The notes under the pieces are model-generated. The model did no database searches, had not been told where the DNA came from, and was given only the letters and a program-made list of their open reading frames with translations. 64,000 nt of DNA. It comes from Bradyrhizobium diazoefficiens (lineage in GTDB: Bacteria; Pseudomonadota; Alphaproteobacteria; Rhizobiales; Xanthobacteraceae). The stretch is taken from the NCBI RefSeq assembly GCF_018131015.1, contig NZ_JAFCJJ010000021.1:51584-115583 (forward strand). Reading direction: 5' to 3'. The position numbers and the translations under genes were made by a program. Below, piece after piece: positions 44,535-55,200 of the stretch (the first letter of the stretch is position 1; each line of letters opens with the position of its first letter).

Positions 44535-46133
44535 CTACTTGTCCATCCAGACATCCTCGTAGCGGTAGCCATTATAGGAGCTGTTCGACATCACCGTCAC
44601 GCCCTTGACATAGGGCTTCCAGCAGGTGCCGGTCCGCGCATGGAAGATGATCGGGCGGGCGACGTCCTCCTGCAGCTTCTTGTCGATGTCCCAGACCAGC
44701 TTCTTGCGCTTGGCGATGTCGGTCTCCTGCGACTGCACGTCGAACAGCTTCTCGATGTCCTTGTTGCAATAGTTGGTGTAGTTGCGCTCCGAGCCGCAGG
44801 AATAGTTCTCGTAGAACGACTGGTCGGGGTCGTCGACGGCGTTGCCGGTCAGGTTGAGGCCGAGCATGTAGTCCTTGCGGGCGACCTTCGGGAACCAGTT
44901 CGCGGTCTCGACCACGTCGAGCTCGCCGTCGATATAGATGCTCTTGAGCTGGTCGATCAGGATCACCGCGGGGTCGCGGTAGACCGGGATGTTGCGCGTC
45001 GAGACCTTGACGGCAAGATGCTTGTCCGGGCCGTAGCCAGCCTTCTGCATCAGCTTCCTGGCCTCCTCGCGGTTGGCCTTCACGTCGGGACCGTAACCCG
45101 GAATGCTTTCCAGCATGTCCTTGGGCATCGCCCACAGCCCGGCCGGCGCCGGCTCCATGGTGCCGCCGATGTCGGCCTGGCCCTCGAACAGGATGTCGAC
45201 GAACGCTTTCCGGTCGAGCGCCAGCGCCATGGCCTTGCGGATGTCGGCATTGTCGAAGGGGGCTGCGGTCGAGTTGACGATGATGTTGGTCGCGACGTTG
45301 TTCGGCTCGACCACGCAGACCGCGGACGGATCCTGCGACTTCACGTCCTTCAAGAGCGGAATCGAAACCTCGGTCGGAAAGGTCATGTCGAACTTGCCGG
45401 CGACGAAGGCGAGGATGGCGGTCGAGCGGTTGGTGATGATGGTGAACTCGATCCCGTCGAGGTAGGGCCGGCCCTTGCGCCAATAGTCGGTGTTGCGCGT
45501 CAGCTTGATCGATTCATTGGCCTTGAACTCGACGAACTTGAACGGGCCGGTGCCGATCGGATGGGTGCGCATGTCGCCGGGCGAGACATGGCAGGGATAG
45601 ACCGGCGTGTAGCCGGAGGCGAGCAGCGCCAGCAGCGACGGCTGCGGTCGCTTCAGGTTGAACGAGACTTCCGAATCGCCGTTGACGGTGATGTCGTTGA
45701 CCTCGTTGTACCAGGACTTGCGCGGGTTCTGCCGGAACTTCTGCTGCGACTTGCCCATCAGCATGTCGAAGGTGCATTTGACGTCGGCGGAGGTGAAGGG
45801 CTTGCCGTCATGCCATTTGACGCCCTGGCGCAGCTTGAAGGTCAGCGTCTTGCCGTCATTGACCCAGGCCCAGCTCTCGGCGAGCTCCGGAACGATGTTG
45901 GTCATGCTGTTCTGCGGCTCGTCCTGCTTGTAGATGACGAGGTTGTTGAACACCGGCATGAAGGGGACGTTGATCGAATAGGTCGCACCCTCGTGGATCG
46001 AGGCGTTGCCGGGGCTGTCGCGGTGGTACATCCGCAAAATGCCGCCCTGCTTGGCCTCGCCGGCGGCTGCGACGGTCGACAACGAAAGCAAAGATAGCGC
46101 CGCCATCGCGGCGAGCGCCCGCACGCTCCGCAT
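44535..46133 (-). CDS. Peptide/nickel-type ABC transporter substrate-binding protein
   Basis: A 532-residue SBP_bac_5 (DppA/OppA) binding protein with signal peptide 1-24 (ending AAA) and the family opening AKQGGILRMYHRDSPG. It is the first gene of the importer operon. GGGAGGACGAGG before ATG 46133 rejects a longer start. These importers carry peptides, but many rhizobial ones carry opines, sugars, nickel complexes or aromatic compounds; ligand choice is not visible. The neighbouring iron alcohol dehydrogenase/acyl-CoA ligase operon suggests a catabolic substrate. A 21-bp palindrome lies 130 bp upstream. Confidence 0.92.
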   Translation of the reverse strand: MRSVRALAAMAALSLLSLSTVAAAGEAKQGGILRMYHRDSPGNASIHEGATYSINVPFMPVFNNLVIYKQDEPQNSMTNIVPELAESWAWVNDGKTLTFKLRQGVKWHDGKPFTSADVKCTFDMLMGKSQQKFRQNPRKSWYNEVNDITVNGDSEVSFNLKRPQPSLLALLASGYTPVYPCHVSPGDMRTHPIGTGPFKFVEFKANESIKLTRNTDYWRKGRPYLDGIEFTIITNRSTAILAFVAGKFDMTFPTEVSIPLLKDVKSQDPSAVCVVEPNNVATNIIVNSTAAPFDNADIRKAMALALDRKAFVDILFEGQADIGGTMEPAPAGLWAMPKDMLESIPGYGPDVKANREEARKLMQKAGYGPDKHLAVKVSTRNIPVYRDPAVILIDQLKSIYIDGELDVVETANWFPKVARKDYMLGLNLTGNAVDDPDQSFYENYSCGSERNYTNYCNKDIEKLFDVQSQETDIAKRKKLVWDIDKKLQEDVARPIIFHARTGTCWKPYVKGVTVMSNSSYNGYRYEDVWMDK

Positions 46134-46263
46134 CCTCGTCCTCCCTGGACTCTGGCCATTTGTGGCCTGTTTGTCAGGACGATAGCGATGCGGGGAGGGC
46201 GAGGCAACCGGCAAGGCCTTTGGTCCTCTCGGCAATTCGGATGACGGAAAGCCGCAGGGTGCG

Positions 46264-46284
46264 TTCTCTCACAATGTGAGAGAA
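46264..46284. promoter_or_regulatory. 21-bp perfect palindrome, operator candidate
   Basis: TTCTCTCACA and TGTGAGAGAA are perfect 10-bp arms around one central A. The 1-bp centre cannot form an RNA hairpin loop, so a dimeric DNA-binding protein site is the better reading. It is 131-151 bp upstream of the importer's first start codon. Confidence 0.6.
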
Positions 46285-46294
46285 ACCGCTCAGC

Positions 46295-46421
46295 GTCGTC
46301 CTGGCGGAAGCCAGGACCCATTACCCCAGGGAGGTGTTTGGCGAAGATTAGTCGTTCGGTATTCCTACTTTTCACAATCGACAGATCACGCGGTATGGGT
46401 CCTGGCTTTCGCCAGGACGAC
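46295..46421. repeat. Dispersed palindromic repeat, family A, copy 2
   Basis: Arms GTCGTCCTGGCGGAAGCCAGGACCCAT / ATGGGTCCTGGCTTTCGCCAGGACGAC enclose a loop of about 73 bp. It is 8 bp from the stop of the acyl-CoA ligase at 46430 and 10 bp from the palindrome. The loop shares CCCCAGGGAG and TTTGGCGAAGA with copy 1. Confidence 0.85.
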
Positions 46422-46429
46422 GGCGGGGC

Positions 46430-47980
46430 TCACACGATCCTCGACGTCTTGTTGCCCCAATACCGGTCCCGGAGCAGCCGCTTGTACAGCTTTCCCGTGG
46501 GCAGCCGCGGCAGCTCCTTCTCGAAATCCACCGAGCGGGGAACCTTCTGCCGCGACAGCGACTGGCCGCAGAAGGCGATCAGCTCCGCGGCGAGCGCCTC
46601 GTCGGGCATCACGCCCGGCATCGGCTGCACCACCGCCTTCACCTCCTCGCCGAGATCGGGATTGGGCACCCCGAACACCGCGGCGTCGGCGACCTTCGGG
46701 TGCGTGATCAGGAGATTCTCGCATTCCTGCGGATAGATGTTCACCCCGCCCGAGATGATCATGAAGGTGGCGCGGTCGGTGAGATAGAGGAAGCGGTCCT
46801 CGTCGACATAGCCGACATCGCCGACCGTGCTCATGCTGCCGTCGGCCGAGCGCGCCTCCTTGGTCTTCTCCGGATCGTTGAAATATTCGAACGGCGATCC
46901 CGTCTTGAACCAGACCTGGCCCGGCGTGCCGGTCGGGCATGGCTGCATGTTCTCGTCGAGAATGTGGAGGTCGCCGAGCAGCACCTTGCCGACGGTGCCG
47001 CGGTGGCTAAGCCATTCCTCGGTGTTGCAGGCGGTGAAGCCGAGGCCTTCGGTCGCGCCGTAATATTCGTGGATGATCGGTCCCCACCATTTGATGATGT
47101 CGTCCTTGACCAGCGCCGGGCAGGGCGCGGCGGCATGGATCGCGATCTCGAGCGAGGACAGGTCGTAGCGGTTACGCACCTCCTGCGGCAGCTTCAGCAT
47201 GCGCGAGAACATCGTCGGCACCAGCTGGGTATGGGTGATGCCCCATTGCTGCACGAGCTGCAGGTAACGCTCCGGATCAAAGCTCTCCATGATGATCACG
47301 GTGCCGCCCATGCGGATCGTGAGATTGACCGCGGCCTGCGGCGCCGAGTGATAGAGCGGCGCCGGCGACAGATAGACCATGCCCTCGCGGTATTGCCAGA
47401 GTTTGGTCAGAAAATCGAACAGCGGAAGATTGTGCTTCGGCGGCTCCTCCGCCAGCGGCCGCAGGATTCCTTTCGGTCGTCCCGTCGTGCCGGATGAATA
47501 GAGCATGGGGGTGCCGAGCCACTCATCCGCGATCGGCGTTGCGGGCAGACCGGCGGTCGCCTCGGCAAGGCCGACGATGCGCTCGCTCTCGCCCGGGCCG
47601 TCGGCGACGATGCAGAGCTTGATGTCGGGACAGCTCTTGATCGCCTCGCGCGCGATGTCGAGCTTGGCAACCGAGGTGATCAGGATCTTCGACTGGCTGT
47701 TGACGAGGAGATAGGCGAGCTCGCCCGCGGTCAGGTAGGAGTTGATGCAGGTGTAGTAGAGCCCCGACCGCTCTCCCGCGCCGCAGGCTTCGAGATAGCG
47801 CGAATTGTTCTCCATGAAGATCGAATAATGATCGAGCCGCTGCAAGCCGTGCTTGCGGAACAAATGCGCCAGGCGGTTGCTGCGCGCCTCCAGCTCGCGA
47901 TAGGTGACGGCTTCGCCGGTCGCGGCCATGATGAAGGCGGGCTGCAGCGGGCGTAGGCGGGCGTGTGTACCTGTGTACAT
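46430..47980 (-). CDS. AMP-forming acyl-CoA synthetase
   Basis: A 516-residue adenylate-forming enzyme: P-loop YSSGTTGRPKG near residue 157, YYGATEG near 304, and C-terminal LPTGKLYKR with the catalytic Lys near 500. It differs clearly from the ligase at 29490. It resembles the bile-acid-CoA/long-chain type, judged by eye. GGAGG precedes ATG 47980; longer in-frame starts lie in the upstream gene. It follows the iron alcohol dehydrogenase after 17 bp, so alcohol oxidation and CoA activation may be sequential steps on the same compound. Confidence 0.9.
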   Translation of the reverse strand: MYTGTHARLRPLQPAFIMAATGEAVTYRELEARSNRLAHLFRKHGLQRLDHYSIFMENNSRYLEACGAGERSGLYYTCINSYLTAGELAYLLVNSQSKILITSVAKLDIAREAIKSCPDIKLCIVADGPGESERIVGLAEATAGLPATPIADEWLGTPMLYSSGTTGRPKGILRPLAEEPPKHNLPLFDFLTKLWQYREGMVYLSPAPLYHSAPQAAVNLTIRMGGTVIIMESFDPERYLQLVQQWGITHTQLVPTMFSRMLKLPQEVRNRYDLSSLEIAIHAAAPCPALVKDDIIKWWGPIIHEYYGATEGLGFTACNTEEWLSHRGTVGKVLLGDLHILDENMQPCPTGTPGQVWFKTGSPFEYFNDPEKTKEARSADGSMSTVGDVGYVDEDRFLYLTDRATFMIISGGVNIYPQECENLLITHPKVADAAVFGVPNPDLGEEVKAVVQPMPGVMPDEALAAELIAFCGQSLSRQKVPRSVDFEKELPRLPTGKLYKRLLRDRYWGNKTSRIV

Positions 47981-47997
47981 CAATCCTCCGGCTTGAT

Positions 47998-49152
47998 TTA
48001 TGCGGCGAGTTGCAGGATTTCGCGCACGTCGGCGGGGCCTTCGATCTTGCGCGGGTTGCGCGGGATCCAGTTCGTGCGCATCGCAGCTTCCGCGATGGCA
48101 TTGAAATGCTCCGGCGACACGCGCACATCCGACAGGCTGCGCGGCATGCCGAGCGCGCGGATGAAGGCATCGAGCACGTCGGCGGCGTCCTGATTGGGAT
48201 ATCCCATCGCCGCTGCGACGACCATCTGGCGGTCGGCGGTGTCGCGCGCGTTCCAGCGCATCACCGCGGGCAGCATGATGCAGGAGGTGTGGCCGTGCGG
48301 CACGTCGAACGCCGCGCCCAGCACGTAGCCGATGCCATGGCTCGCGCCCATCGGCACGCCGGCCGCCAGCGCACCCATCGACAGCCATGTGCCGATCTGC
48401 GCATCCATCCGCGCGTCGAGGTCGGAGGGATTTGCCTTCACCCGCGGTAGCGCGTCGGCGAGCATGGCGAGGCCCTTCACCGATTGCGCGTCGGCATAAG
48501 GATGCGTCTCGCGCGAGCAGATCGCCTCGACGCAATGATCCACGGCGCGGATGCCGGTGGAGAGGAACAGCCACTCCGGCGTGTGCACGGTGATGGCGGG
48601 ATCCAGAATGGTCGCGCGCGGAACCGTGAGCGGGTGGCGCAGCATCTCCTTGACGTGGATGCGGCGGTTGGTCACCCCTGCGATCGAGGAGAACTCGCCG
48701 CCCGCGATCGTGGTCGGCACGCTGATCTGGCGCACGGTTGGCGCCGCCATCTCCGGCGCGACACCCTTGTGCACGCGGATGCGCTCGATGCCCTCGATGT
48801 CGTCGATGCCGTTGGCGAGGCAGAGCTGCACCGCCTTGGCGCCGTCGGTGATCGAGCCACCGCCGACGGTGACGATCAGGTCGGCGTTCACGTCGCGTGC
48901 CGCGTTGGTCGCAGCGATCACCGCTTCGCGCGGCGTGTGCGCCGGCATGGCGTCGAACAGGCCGGCGCAGCGCGCGCCCAACGCGGTCCTGATCTTTGTG
49001 ATTTCGTCGGTCTGCCGGTTCAGTGTTCCCGAAACCATCAGGAACGCGCGCCGGGTTCCCAGCCGGTCCATCTGCGCGACAATGGCCTCGGCCGCAGGAT
49101 GGCCGAACACAACCTCCTCGATCGCGCCGTAAACGACACGCCCTTGATGCAC
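47998..49152 (-). CDS. Iron-containing alcohol dehydrogenase
   Basis: A 384-residue group III dehydrogenase: N-terminal NAD(P)-binding part with TVGGGSITDGAKA (near 95) and C-terminal helical part with metal-ligand histidines in VDHCVEA, ASHGIGYVLG and PHGHTSC. The retained histidines separate it from iron-free maleylacetate reductases, although its N-terminal half resembles them. The start is GTG 49152 with GGGAGGAC upstream; the longer ATG form adds 23 residues without a ribosome site. First gene of an operon with the acyl-CoA ligase. Confidence 0.88.
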   Translation of the reverse strand: MHQGRVVYGAIEEVVFGHPAAEAIVAQMDRLGTRRAFLMVSGTLNRQTDEITKIRTALGARCAGLFDAMPAHTPREAVIAATNAARDVNADLIVTVGGGSITDGAKAVQLCLANGIDDIEGIERIRVHKGVAPEMAAPTVRQISVPTTIAGGEFSSIAGVTNRRIHVKEMLRHPLTVPRATILDPAITVHTPEWLFLSTGIRAVDHCVEAICSRETHPYADAQSVKGLAMLADALPRVKANPSDLDARMDAQIGTWLSMGALAAGVPMGASHGIGYVLGAAFDVPHGHTSCIMLPAVMRWNARDTADRQMVVAAAMGYPNQDAADVLDAFIRALGMPRSLSDVRVSPEHFNAIAEAAMRTNWIPRNPRKIEGPADVREILQLAA

Positions 49153-49299
49153 GTCTGTCCTCCCGGACAATTCGTCTTGTTTTTGTTGTCGTAGTCTAGC
49201 CGGGCCGGCCGCGCCCGTCATGTGCGAAGACGCTGGCGCTCCTGCCCCTCTCCTGGCCGGAGCGGGGCGTCAACCGACGTGAACCGCGCCAGGCCTTCG

Positions 49300-52200
49300 T
49301 CAGACCAGCCAGCCGGAATGCTGGTGTTCGAGGGCGGTTGGGCCGAACGTCCACCCGCCGATCGTGACCGTATGGACGGGCTGCCCGCTGCCGGTGTCGC
49401 CTTGCGGCGCCGTGTGCGCGGCCCCGAATTCCTCGAGCAGCCCCGCCGCGGCATGGAAAATGGGCGACGCGGAGAAGTCGAACCCAAGGCCCTTGAAGAG
49501 GTCCGTCAGGTGGGTGAACGATGACAGCACGGGAGCGTTGAATGGCTGGAATACGAAGCTGCCACCTCCGAACAACGTTCCGGCGGGTTGGACCACAGTA
49601 TCCGTATGCGCAGGCCCCGCGGCGACGACGGGCTGCAGCGCGGGCGCAGTAGCCTGTTGCGACGGCGTCACGCCCGTCAGCGCGACATCGGCCGCATCCG
49701 GAAGCCTCCGCTCGCCGTCGGCGAGGTAGAGGTGCATGAGGTCGTGGGTGGAATTCGTGGTATCCGGCAGGCCGATCACATGCCCGAGCTCGTGCGCCAC
49801 GGTGGTCAGGAGATCGAGGTGGCCTGCAGCAGTGCTGGCCGGATCGGCATAGAGATCGGTACCCCCGGCGTTCGCGGCATGGGCGAACTCGAAATTGTCC
49901 CAGGGCGAGGGATCGATGAACCAGCCGTGGCCCGCAGCATCGACGTCGATCGTGATGTGGGCGGGCGAGGATTCGTCGCCGATGATCTTGCCGGCAAGGT
50001 CGGCAACGCTGAAGGTCGTGGCGTGCATCGCCGCGAGCTGGCTCGCGGAGGCGCCGGCCGCCGCCCACTGCGCGATCGCCGCCGAAACCACGCCGTCGAG
50101 CTGCGCCTGGGTGAGATGCATCTCGCCGGGCGCCCCCGTGCTGCTGGCGATGCCGCCGTCGGCCGCCAGCAGCGGCGAGGAGACGTGCATGGTCGTGGTC
50201 GCCACCGCGCTCGCCGTGGTGCCGTCGTTCACGGTCACGTTGAAGTGACGGTCGCTGGTGTCGACGCTGTTGCCGCTGTTGGCGAACACCACCTGGTGCA
50301 GGGCCGCCTGGTAGCTCGCCACGGTGGCCGACCCGCTCAGCGTCACCGTGAGGGTGCCGGCGCCGGGCGTGATGACGGCCGAGATGCCGTTGGGCAGAGA
50401 GCCCGAGATTGCGAGGATGTCGCCTGCCTTGGCATCGGTCAGCGTGATGGTGGCGGAGGCGAGGGTCTGGTTGTCGACGTCACTGACGCTGTCGTCGCTG
50501 TCGGCGATCGCGACGAACGGGCCATTGGCGGTATAGCTCGTGGTGTAGCTCGTGCCGCCGCTGCTGCCGTCGAGATCGAGCACCGGCGCGTCGTTGACGT
50601 CGGTGATGGTGAGCGTGGTGGTCTTGGTATTGGCACTGCCGAACAGATTGCCGACCGCGCCGTCGTCGAGGTGCCAGACGATGCTGCGCGTCGTGTGGGT
50701 GTCGCCGAAATTGGTCGGGTTTTCGCCGGAGCTGAAGGTCACCGACTGCAGCACCTGCTGGTAGTGCGCCACGGTGTCGATGCCGGTGAAAGTCAGGGTG
50801 AGGTTGCCGTTGGAACTCGTCAGGTTGCCGACGATCGAGGTGCCTGCGGTGCTGAAGGTCAGGGTATCGCCGTCACCGGCAAAGCCGCCATAAGTGTTGA
50901 GGGTGGCGCCCTTGAGGCTGCCGGTGTCGGTGATCGTCATCGTCGGCGCCAGCTTCGCCGGTGTGCCCTCGGTGTAGGTGGAGTTGCCGACGTTGGGCAC
51001 CGGCAGGGCGTCGAACGCCATGCCGCCCAAATTGGCCGCGTCCTGCGTGAAGACCGGATTGGTTACGCTGATCGTGTTGACCAGCGATGCCGAGTGACCG
51101 TCGGCGCTGAGCTGCAGGACGTAGATCACATCGTCGATCGTCCCGTTGGAAGTGGTGGTCTCCTCGGACACCACGTAGAGCTGGCGGAGCGTCGGGTCGA
51201 ACGTCATATTGCCAGGATAGAAATGATTCCCGCCCGGCAGGCCGGTGATGGTCAGCGCCACCGCCGCGGTGCTGCCGGTCGCGGATTCGCTGATGTAGTA
51301 GATCTTGTTGAGTGCCGCATTGTAGGTCGCATCCGGCGATGGATGCTGCGAATAGGTGGCGAAATAGACCGTCGTCGTGCTGGGATCGACCTCGATGCTC
51401 TGGATGTAGCCGTTCGTCCAGGCCGAGGCGGCCGAGCCGAAGGGAAACTGCGACTGCTGGATCAGCTGATGAACATTGGTCGGATCGGACAGGTCGATCC
51501 AGTAGGCCCCGTTCGCGAAGGCGCTGCCGTTCGACAGGGTGTTCCAGAACAGTTTGTTGGTCGAAGGGTCGAACGCGAAATCGGTGGTGATGAACAATGG
51601 CCCCGAGAGAGGCGCTCCATAGTTCGGAATGGTGCTCTGCTGGTTGGATTTGAGCAGGTACCCGCCGTTGCTGCTGACCGCCGTCAATGCACCGGTCGTC
51701 GTATTGTAAGTGAAGTCGAGGATGCCGGTCGTGGCGGGGTTGGCCGCTGTCCCTTCCGTGGTGCCCACATAGAGATGGTGTGACGCCGCATCGATCTGGA
51801 TGGTGTTCAGGATGTCGTTGGGGTTCGGGGAATAAACGACGGTCGGCGCTGCCGAGCTGCCAATGTGCCCCATCAGCAGCGTGGCATGGTCTCCAATGCC
51901 GCCATTGGAGAGGACATAATAAAGGCCGGCGGCCCAGTCGATCTGTACATCAACGGGAACCGCCGTGCCCAGATCGAGGCCGGGATTGTTGTCGATGAGC
52001 ACCGTGGTGGCGCCCTCGGCATTGCTGCCGCTGGCGGCGCTGATGTTCATATAGGCGAGGCGCGCGTCGGTGGGATTGCCCTGGCCGAGATACCAGAGCT
52101 GGCCGCTCAGTGCCGGCGGGTTGACGTAGAGCGACACCGTGTCGGTGTCGGACAATGCGCCGCTCGGCGAATGGCCGTTGTCGTTGGTGGTGACGGTCAG

Positions 52201-55200
52201 CGTCGCGGCGCCGGTCGTGCCGGTGGTGGGGTGGTAGACGACATTGTTGGCGGCGGCCAGCGTCGTGTTGATCTGGGCGATGGTGCCGGTCAGCGTCACG
52301 GTCGCGGTACCGCTGCCGCTGACCGAGGCGCCGCCGGCCGAAGCGACCGTGAGCGTGCCGTTGGTGACCTGCAGCGTGGTGGTCTCCGACGACCCTTGCG
52401 AGTCGACGTCGCTCACCGACAGCCCCGTGATCGTTAGGTCGGTGTTCTGGTTGGTCGACAGCATCGCGGTCGGCACGGTGTTGACGGGTGCGTCGTTCAA
52501 CGCCGTCACGTTGACGGTCTGGCTGACGGTGTCGGACGTCGCGCCGTCGCTGAACGTGAAGGTGACGGTGCGCGCGGCCGTCGCCGGGTTGTCGGTCGAG
52601 TTCTGGAAGCCGAAGGCCTTCGCCATGTCGCTGAGGACCGTCGCGGTGGCGGCTGCCGTGAAGCTGGTGACCGAAACCGAAGAGGTGCCGAGGCCGCTGA
52701 TGGTGCCGACGACGTCGCCGGCATAGAGCAGCGACGAGCCGCTGAGCGCAAACTGCGACGATCCCAACAGGAGGATCTGGTCTCCGGCCGAGGCGTTGGC
52801 GGTGATGACGACGGTATAGCTGCCGCCGGCGATATCATTGTCGCCGGCGCTGATGGAGCCGGTGGACAGCAGGGCGCTGGCGGCGGCGTTTTCGGTGTAG
52901 GCCGCGGAGGGGGGCGAATTGGGCGTGATGTCCAGCGCGTCGGTGATGCCGTTGATGGTCACATGCAGCGTCGCGGTCGAGGTGTCGCCGGCCTGGTCAC
53001 CGTGCAGCGTGTAGTCGACGTCGAAGGTGACGGTCTCGCCGGTCTTCAGGCGCTGGATATCGGCGCCGAGGTTGACTACGAGCTGGTTCGAGCCGTTGAC
53101 GCTGACGCTGATGTCGCTGACATCGATGTTCCTGCCGGCGGGCGCGGACAGATTGGTGATCGTGCTCGTGGTCGTGACGCTGTTGGCGGCGCCATGATCG
53201 ATATCGAGCGTGTCGTTGGTGAGCACCGTGAAGGCCTGGCCCGACTGGTCCTCGGTCATCGCGCCGCTGTCGTTCACCGCGGTCGGCACGTCGTTGGCGC
53301 CGTTGACGGTGACGACGAGATTGGCTGACGAGGTTTCGCCGGTGTCGCCGGTCAGGGTGTAGGGCACGGTGACCGTGGCGTGCTCGCCGAGCGCCAGTTG
53401 CTGGAAGTGCGCGTTGTTGAGGGTGACCTGGATCTGGTTGCTGACGATCGATGCGGTCGCGTCGGTGTTGACGAAAGTCTCGCCGGCTGGTCCGGTGACG
53501 GTGATGCCGCCCGCCAGCGTGATGGCGTTGGTGGCGGTCGAATCCGGATCCTGGTTGTCGTTGGCGATGACGTTGAACGAGGTCGGCGCGTCGGTCGCGC
53601 TCATGGTGCCGGTATCGGCATTCGCCACCGGCAGGTCGTCGGCGCCGTGGATGGTGAAGGTGATCGTGGCGGTGTCCTGCAGCCCGCCGGTGTCCTGGAT
53701 GGTGTAGTTGAACTGGTCGGTGATCGTGTTCGCCGGGCCGTGCAACGCCTGCACCTGCGCGTCAGTTTGGTTCACCGCGTAGGTGTAGGAACCGTTGCTG
53801 TTGAGGTGCAGTGTGCCATGGAGCCCGATCAGGTCCTGGCCGACCGTGCCGGTGCCGGTCGAGGCGCCCTCCGCGCCAGTATGGACCGCGACCACGGTCA
53901 GCGCGGGCGAGGCATCCTCGGCGTCGGTGTCCTGCACGGCGCCGCCCGACCCGGTGCCGAGGATGACGTTGCCCGACGGATTGACGCCCGCGACGGTGTT
54001 GTTGGCGCCGCCGGCCTCGGTCGCCGACAGCGCATCGTCATTGGCGACGGGCGGCGCGTTCGGGACGATGGTGATGGTGAAGGTCTGCTGCGCCGACAGC
54101 CTGCCGTCGCTCGCCTGAACCGTGACGTCAAAGGTCGGACTGCCCGCGTTGTAGGGGATCTTGGTGGAGTCGGCGACCGTGACCCGGCCGGTGGTCGGAT
54201 TGACGGTGAAACCGCCACCGGAGGTGTCGCCGACCAGCGAATAGGTCACGGCCGGCCCGTTGACGTCGGTGGACGATGCCGTGATGCCGGCATAGAAGCC
54301 CACAGGGGCGTTCATCGCCACGATGTTGCCGGCGCCGTTGCTGTCGACCGGCACGGAGGGCGCGACGTCGGAGACGGCGATGGTGAAGGTATTGGAGTTT
54401 GTCAGCGTGCCGTCGCTGGCCTGCGCGGTCACGGTATAGCTATGGGTCGGGCCCGAGGTCTCGAAATCGATCTTGGTGGAATCCGCGATGCTGACCACGC
54501 CGGTCGTGGCATTGATGGTGAAGCCGCCGCCGGAGGTGTCACCGGTCAGCGAATAAGTGACGGCCGGCCCGTTGACGTCCGTCGCTGACACCGTGACACC
54601 GACGGTCGAGCCGTTGGCCGCGCCTTCGGCGATGGCGTTAGCGGTGACGTCGGCATCGACAGGCAGCGACGGGGAAACGTTGGCCACGTTGATCGTGAAG
54701 GTATTGGAGGTCGCCAGCGTGCCGTCGCTGGCCTGTGCCGTCACGGTGTAGCTGTGGGTCGGGCCCGAGGTCTCGAAATCGATCCTGGTGGAATCGGCGA
54801 CGGTGATCACGCCGGTCGTGGAATTGATGGTGAAGCCGCCGCCGGAGGTGTCGCCGGTCAGCGCATAGGTGACGGCAGGCCCGTTGACGTCGATCGACGA
54901 TACGGTGACGCCGACGGCCGAGCCGTTGGCCACGCCTTCGACGACGCTGTTTGCCGTCGCATCGCTGTCGACCGGCAAGGACGGGGCTGCGTCGGTGACG
55001 CCAATGGTGAATGTCTGCGAGCTCGTCAGCGTGCCATCGCTCGCCTGCGCCGTGACGGTGTAGGCATGGCCGGGCGTTGTGCTCTCGTAGTCGATCTTGC
55101 TGGGATCGGCGACGGTGACGACGCCGGTTGCCGCATTGATGGTGAAGCCGCCGCCGGAGGTGTCGCCGATCAGCGAATAGGTGACGGCCGGTCCGTTGAC

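Noticed and set aside
47998..49152. Maleylacetate reductase
   Set aside because: The N-terminal half is similar, but the three metal-binding histidine motifs of iron alcohol dehydrogenases are retained, and no aromatic ring-cleavage genes are adjacent.
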